The notes under the pieces are model-generated. The model was not told the origin of the DNA and ran no database searches. It saw only the letters and a program-made list of their open reading frames with translations. From positions 1 to 17,562 of the forward strand of contig USPK01000037.1 in assembly GCA_900556465.1 (NCBI GenBank): 17,562 bases of DNA. Direction: 5' to 3'. Shown here one piece after another: positions 13,809 to 17,562 of this stretch; positions within the stretch are counted from its first letter, which is position 1; every line of letters begins with the position of its first letter. Source of the stretch: an uncultured Prevotella sp. (GTDB lineage: Bacteria > Bacteroidota > Bacteroidia > Bacteroidales > Bacteroidaceae). The translations under genes were made by a program, and so were the position numbers.

Positions 13809-15143
13809 TCAGATGCGCTTCATCCGCCAGTTGCCCCAACGGATGTAGGACCACGAGAAGAAGAGGGCCAGAACGCCGTAAACGTGCTCGCTCGTCCAGC
13901 AAACGGGCAGGCTGGCACGCATACGGAAGATGACGACCCAGACGTAGATCGTGTAGACCGTGAGCGCTATGATCTCGAAAAGGAGCGCCGTCCGCGTGTT
14001 GCCGGTACCGGAGACGGCGTGGAAATAGATTTGCGCCGGAATCGTGAACACATAGGACGAGGCCAGCACGTAAAGGGGCTGACGGCCGGCGGCAATGAGC
14101 GCCGGGTCGTTGGTAAAGATGCGCAGCACGACGTCCGGGAAGGCGCACATGAGTAGCAGGACAGGGACCAGAATGAATACGCCCAGCCGGACGGTGTGGC
14201 GCAGCATGGGCCGCACGGCGTCGAACTCGCGTTGGCCCATAAGGTTGCTGGCCAGCGTGCTGGCGGTCGAGGCCAGCGCGATAACGGTCATGTACGTGAA
14301 CGAAGAGATGTTGCGGATGATGTTGGTCACCGCGAGCTGCCGCTCTCCCAGATGCTCCACGGCAAGCATGAAGAGAAACCAGGTGGACAGGGAGATGAAA
14401 TTCTGCACCATGGTCCAGATGCTGATGCCCAGGACGCGCCCCAGGAGCGACAGGCGCAGACGGGGCAGGACGTTGAGCCCGTAGCGCCGGTAGTCCATGC
14501 GGAAACGCGTATAGAGGATGAAGAACACCATCGACACGGCCTCGGACAACGAGGACCCCATGGCGGCGCCGGCGATGCCGAAGGCGGGCAAGCCGCACTT
14601 GCCGTAAATGAGGATGTAGTTGAACACGACGTTGCAGGCCACCATCGTGACGGAGTTGAGCGTAAGCGTGCGCGTGTTGGTCGTAGCCACGTAGAACGAA
14701 CGGAACATGGCGGCGACAAAGGCAAAGAAGAAGCCGTAGACGCGCCAGTCCAGGTAGTCCTCCGCCGCCTTACACACGGCGGGCGACGAGACGATGTGCT
14801 CCAGGATATAGGGCCCCCACGCCTGTGTGGCGTAGAAAAGGACGGCGGCCATGAGGAGCAGAAACGCGATGCCGTGATAGAAGATGCTGCCGATACGGTC
14901 GTAAGCCCCCTCGCCGTTGCGCCGCCCCATCAGGATTTGTGCGCCGACGCTGAAGCCCATGCCCAGCATGAATATGGCAATATAGAATACGCCGCCAATG
15001 GCACAGGCGCCCAGCTCGACCTCGCCGACGCGCCCGAGAAAGGCGGCGTCGGTCATGCCGATGAGTTGCTCCATCAACACGCTGATGAGGATGGGATAGG
15101 CAATGCGCCAGATTTGTCCGTAGGAATAGGTCTTGTAAGTCAT
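13809..15143 (-). CDS. MATE family multidrug/cation exporter
   Basis: A 444-residue inner-membrane protein with about 12 hydrophobic helices in two similar halves, as expected for the MATE family of Na+- or H+-driven exporters. Typical segments are WRIAYPILISVLMEQLIGMT near the start with DAAFLGRVG following, SVGAQILMGRRNGEG in the first half, and GTGNTRTALLFEI towards the end. Substrates are likely cationic drugs or metabolites, which cannot be specified. The start at 15143 is supported by a promoter 36 nt upstream. Downstream, 142 nt separate it from the GNAT gene. Confidence 0.92.
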   Translation of the reverse strand: MTYKTYSYGQIWRIAYPILISVLMEQLIGMTDAAFLGRVGEVELGACAIGGVFYIAIFMLGMGFSVGAQILMGRRNGEGAYDRIGSIFYHGIAFLLLMAAVLFYATQAWGPYILEHIVSSPAVCKAAEDYLDWRVYGFFFAFVAAMFRSFYVATTNTRTLTLNSVTMVACNVVFNYILIYGKCGLPAFGIAGAAMGSSLSEAVSMVFFILYTRFRMDYRRYGLNVLPRLRLSLLGRVLGISIWTMVQNFISLSTWFLFMLAVEHLGERQLAVTNIIRNISSFTYMTVIALASTASTLASNLMGQREFDAVRPMLRHTVRLGVFILVPVLLLMCAFPDVVLRIFTNDPALIAAGRQPLYVLASSYVFTIPAQIYFHAVSGTGNTRTALLFEIIALTVYTIYVWVVIFRMRASLPVCWTSEHVYGVLALFFSWSYIRWGNWRMKRI

Positions 15144-15178
15144 TTCACAGTTGTGGTTTCCATTCTAATTCAGCCACG

Positions 15179-15209
15179 CGAAATTACGACTTTTTTTGCA
15201 GACGGGCAA
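15179..15209 (-). promoter_or_regulatory. Probable promoter of the MATE gene (TTG, 20 nt, TAATTTCG)
   Basis: On the minus strand TTG (15207-15209) is followed after 20 nt by TAATTTCG (15179-15186), which differs from TAnnTTTG at one base. The spacing is the same as in the rpmH promoter. The implied leader is about 30 nt. Confidence 0.5.
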
Positions 15210-15650
15210 CGAATCGGCGCGCCAGCTGCCCCTCGTCTGCCAGGCCCGGCGGCAAGAAAGGGAAAAACACCCTACTCTCACTCCGCGCGGCGGACAAACG
15301 GGGGCACACTTCCACCGGTCCGGGGCCGAACGGACCGCCGGACACGTTCGCCGCGCACGGTTTCGGCACGGGCTTTCCCCGTCCCCGCCGCCCGGAGACG
15401 TAACCCCAACCGGACAGGACGACAGGCCGCCGCTCGGGGCCGTCACGTCCCGTCGGCCGCAACGGCAGAAAGCGACAGCGACAGTGCCCCGCTCCGCCCG
15501 ACGTCAAACGGTCCTACCCGACGGAACTCGTATATTCCCCAAAAGCTATGCCACCGACACCCACTACGTTCCCTACGCGCCGCAAGCCCAGGCCGTCGCA
15601 CCCCGACGCTGCCGGGAGTTCCTGACGGCTGCCCGCACAGATCCGCGGAC

Positions 15651-15692
15651 AAAGAAAAAGGCGGGGCAACGGCGTTGCGCCGTTGTCCCGCC
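15651..15692 (-). terminator. Intrinsic terminator of the GH109-like gene
   Basis: On the minus strand a 15-bp GC-rich stem (arms 15678-15692 and 15660-15674, one A-C mismatch) is followed directly by CTTTTTCTTT (15651-15660). It lies 29 nt after the stop codon of the GH109-like gene and has the normal form of a rho-independent terminator. Confidence 0.85.
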
Positions 15693-15721
15693 AATGGGGG
15701 GTGTGATTCGCTGGAAAGCGA

Positions 15722-17374
15722 TTAGAGATACTTCTTCATGGCCTTCTCAACAGCCTTCTGAGCCTTCTCTACAGCTTTCTTGTAAGCCTTCTGAGCCTTA
15801 GAGGAAGTTGGATCCTTCTTCATGTTGTCGTAGAGCGTCCAGAGGTCGTACTCGGCAGCAGCATCCTTCTGAGCCTTCGTGCTGGCAGCGGCAGCCTCTT
15901 CGGCAGCAGCCTCGTCCTCAGCAGAAGCGAAAGCGTGGCGGAAGCCCTTGATGTCGTTCCAGTGACCACGGGTAAAGTCGGGCACGCTTACAGAAGCATT
16001 GTTGTTGTCCATAGAAAGCGTACCGAGCTCGGCAAGGCAGCACCACTCGGCCAGGTCATAAACGTCCATGTCGAGAGGCAGACCGTTCTGCAGGCAGTAA
16101 ACCAGACGGCTGTCCATAATGAAGTCCATACCGCCGTGACCACCTACTTCCTGGGCCATCTTACCGTATTTCTTCAGGATGGGGTGCTGATATTCGGCCT
16201 CGAGTGCCTGCTTCTCGGACTCGGGCATAAAGCCGTGAGCGGTCAGGTCGTCCACCTTGGGCTGGTGACCCGTAGCCTTGAGCTGAGCAGCGTCTACGGC
16301 GTAGCCCTCAACGGGATACTTGTTGGCAAAGCCCTTGGTACCGGTCAACTGATACAGACGGTTGTAGGGCTGGGGATTCATCACGTCGTGCTGGATTTCG
16401 ATGACCTTACCGTTCTCGGTGCGGATGAGGGTCGTCGTGTGGTCGCCGTTGCGGAAGTTGTCGCAGGGCTTGCCCGTCTTGGCCTCTACGAAGTTCTTAC
16501 CATGAACGGACTTGGTATCCATGGCTACGAGCGTACGCATACGGTCGCCGCGGTGAATGTCGAGGACCTGTGCAACCGGGCCAAGGCCGTGGGTAGCGTA
16601 GACGTCACCACGATTTTCCATGTTGTACTTCATACGCCAGCCGAGCTTCTGGGGGTCGCTCGTCGGATTCTTCCAATAATAATCCCAGAAGTCGTCGAGG
16701 TTGTGGATGTAGGCACCCTGGGCGCGGATGATTTCGCCGAAGACACCGTGCTGTGCCATGTTGAGCGTGTTCATTTCAAACCAGTCATAGCAGCAGTTCT
16801 CCAGAATCATGCAATGCTTGCGGGTCTGCTCGGACAGGTTAATCAATGCCCAGCACTGCTCCAGGTTCATGGCAGAAGGCACTTCGATAGCCGTGTTCTT
16901 GCCATTCTCCAGAGCGCACTTGGCAACGGGGAAATGATGTTCCCAGTCGGTGGCAACATAAACGAGGTCGATGTCGGGGCGCTTGCAAAGTTCCTCATAA
17001 CCCTTCTCGCCAGAGTAGATGTCTGCGGGGGGAAGCCCAGCCTTACGGAGGTACTGCTGGCAGCCCTCGGCACGCTTGGCTTCATAATCGCACAAAGCCA
17101 CAATCTGAACGCCGGGGATGTAGGTAAAACGCTCCACGGCACCGGGGCCACGCATGCCCAGGCCGACAAAAGCAACGCGGACGGTCTGGAGCTTCGGGGT
17201 AACCAGGTTCAACACGTTTTCCTGACCGGCAGGGCGCTCGGGCGTATCGACTACGATAGTCCCTTTGTCCCAATGCCACTTGGTTGAGGGTGAGGTTGAC
17301 TGGGCGGCCATCTGCTGTCCGCTGAATGCGAACAAAGCGGCAAACGCCAAAGTCATAATTCTGTTAAGTTTCAT
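15722..17374 (-). CDS. Secreted GH109-like protein (Gfo/Idh/MocA family, alpha-N-acetylgalactosaminidase-like) with Lys/Ala-rich C-terminal tail
   Basis: A 550-residue exported protein. Residues 1-24 are a signal peptide (FAALFAFSGQQMAA). A Rossmann domain binds NAD(H): VRVAFVGLGMRGPGAVER (65-82) with GLGMRG, then VALCDYEAKRAEG. Further GH109-type blocks are DLVYVATDWEHHFPVA (136-151), AIEVPSAMN (162-170), ENCCYDWFEMNTLNMAQHG (192-210), DVYATHGLGPVAQVLDIHRGDRM (257-279), GGHGGMDFIMDSRLVYCLQNGLPLDMDVYDLAEWC (411-445) and VPDFTRG. GH109 enzymes use bound NAD+ to remove terminal GalNAc, a host-glycan function; activity of this protein is inference. Residues 484-550 are an extra charged helical tail (AAAEEAAAASTKAQKDAAAE, later KAYKKAVEKAQKAVEKAMKKYL). 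The gene stands alone, with its own promoter and terminator. Confidence 0.88.
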   Translation of the reverse strand: MKLNRIMTLAFAALFAFSGQQMAAQSTSPSTKWHWDKGTIVVDTPERPAGQENVLNLVTPKLQTVRVAFVGLGMRGPGAVERFTYIPGVQIVALCDYEAKRAEGCQQYLRKAGLPPADIYSGEKGYEELCKRPDIDLVYVATDWEHHFPVAKCALENGKNTAIEVPSAMNLEQCWALINLSEQTRKHCMILENCCYDWFEMNTLNMAQHGVFGEIIRAQGAYIHNLDDFWDYYWKNPTSDPQKLGWRMKYNMENRGDVYATHGLGPVAQVLDIHRGDRMRTLVAMDTKSVHGKNFVEAKTGKPCDNFRNGDHTTTLIRTENGKVIEIQHDVMNPQPYNRLYQLTGTKGFANKYPVEGYAVDAAQLKATGHQPKVDDLTAHGFMPESEKQALEAEYQHPILKKYGKMAQEVGGHGGMDFIMDSRLVYCLQNGLPLDMDVYDLAEWCCLAELGTLSMDNNNASVSVPDFTRGHWNDIKGFRHAFASAEDEAAAEEAAAASTKAQKDAAAEYDLWTLYDNMKKDPTSSKAQKAYKKAVEKAQKAVEKAMKKYL

Positions 17375-17433
17375 AAGATCTGTTTATTTAGGATATGAAT
17401 AATAAGTTCGTGTGAGGACATTATCTTTCATTG

Positions 17434-17441
17434 CAAAGGTA
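17434..17441 (-). promoter_or_regulatory. Bacteroidetes -7 element (TACCTTTG) of the GH109-like gene
   Basis: A perfect TAnnTTTG match on the minus strand, 59 nt before the ATG at 17374. The leader is AT-rich with no obvious structure. DNA further upstream to the window end (17442-17562) is AT-rich and shows no gene. Confidence 0.7.
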
Positions 17442-17562
17442 CACTAAATATTGAATATTTACGGACTTTTCTGCTGAATTAACAAAAATTAGCCACGAGT
17501 TGCAGACTTTTAAGGGGACTTCTATAAATTAAATCCCTGATTATAAGTTGCATAAGCGGATA

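Larger units (their letters stand above)
15144..15721. other. 578-bp stretch without a convincing gene
   Basis: The stretch contains the MATE promoter at its left end and the terminator of the GH109-like gene at its right end. Between about 15,210 and 15,650 the DNA is GC-rich and several frames are open, but the predicted peptides are Pro/Arg-rich, have no recognisable domain and no promoter, and look like chance frames in GC-rich DNA. A short inverted repeat, CGGTCCG with CGGACCG (15316-15337), is present. A small RNA or a decayed gene cannot be excluded. Confidence 0.5.

Noticed and set aside
14196..15725. A 509-codon plus-strand open frame
   Set aside because: It is antisense to the MATE gene and the gene-free stretch, His/Glu/Arg-rich without any domain, and is explained by GC-rich codon use of the real gene.
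15935..17287. A 450-codon plus-strand open frame
   Set aside because: It mirrors the GH109-like gene, whose minus-strand product has a signal peptide, family motifs, promoter and terminator.

Overview
The window reads as a metagenome-assembled contig in which two kinds of bacterial DNA are joined. Positions 1 to about 1,950 look like a Gram-positive Clostridia (Oscillospiraceae-like) genome: a four-CxxC zinc-ribbon protein, an Mrp/NBP35-type ATPase and the C-terminal half of a YhaN/SbcC-like ATPase, with strong AAGGAG ribosome sites and a sigma-A-like promoter. From about 1,950 to the end the DNA is Bacteroidales. It has TAnnTTTG -7 promoter elements, no obvious Shine-Dalgarno sites, a NigD-like lipoprotein, a two-PASTA membrane protein, a Bacteroidetes-type PlsB-like acyltransferase and a secreted GH109-like Gfo/Idh/MocA protein. 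The DNA is GC-rich throughout; I cannot name the species of either part.

Left part (1-1950, all minus strand). Two open frames are in-frame chimeras of unrelated families. One starts as Mrp and becomes a heavy-metal P1B-type ATPase (switch near 343-366, where both families can read SLPVDGVI). The other starts as an AraC-family regulator and becomes the C-terminal half of an SMC-like ATPase (switch near 1935-1965). Assembly joins at short shared sequences are the simplest explanation, so the most exotic-looking proteins here should not be taken as new biology without read-level support.

Regulator pair (1950-3690). The AraC-type gene (minus) and a LuxR-type regulator with a degenerate receiver domain (plus) diverge from a 188-bp region. 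Each has a TAnnTTTG element ending 5 nt before its ATG, so both transcripts would be almost leaderless. A perfect 21-bp hairpin with a GCGA loop ends the LuxR gene and the convergent gene cluster on its right.

Envelope cluster (3711-11480, all minus). In transcription order: PASTA protein, RluD-type pseudouridine synthase, D-Ala-D-Ala ligase, PlsB-like acyltransferase, NigD-like lipoprotein, DUF2156 (MprF C-terminal-like) protein, Eis-like GNAT and a secreted phytase/esterase-like protein. Gaps run from a 4-nt overlap to 77 nt, and a promoter is visible only in front of the PASTA gene, so this may be one long transcription unit dealing mostly with wall and membrane.

Housekeeping and transport (11667-15143, minus). 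rpmH (L34, 52 codons), trpS, a GNAT acetyltransferase and a MATE exporter. Three 12-bp direct repeats with an exact 21-bp period lie between the MATE and GNAT genes.

Right end. A 578-bp stretch without a convincing gene holds the MATE promoter and the terminator of the last gene, a secreted GH109-family-like protein with an unusual Lys/Ala/Glu-rich helical tail. The final 188 bp are AT-rich upstream DNA with its promoter.
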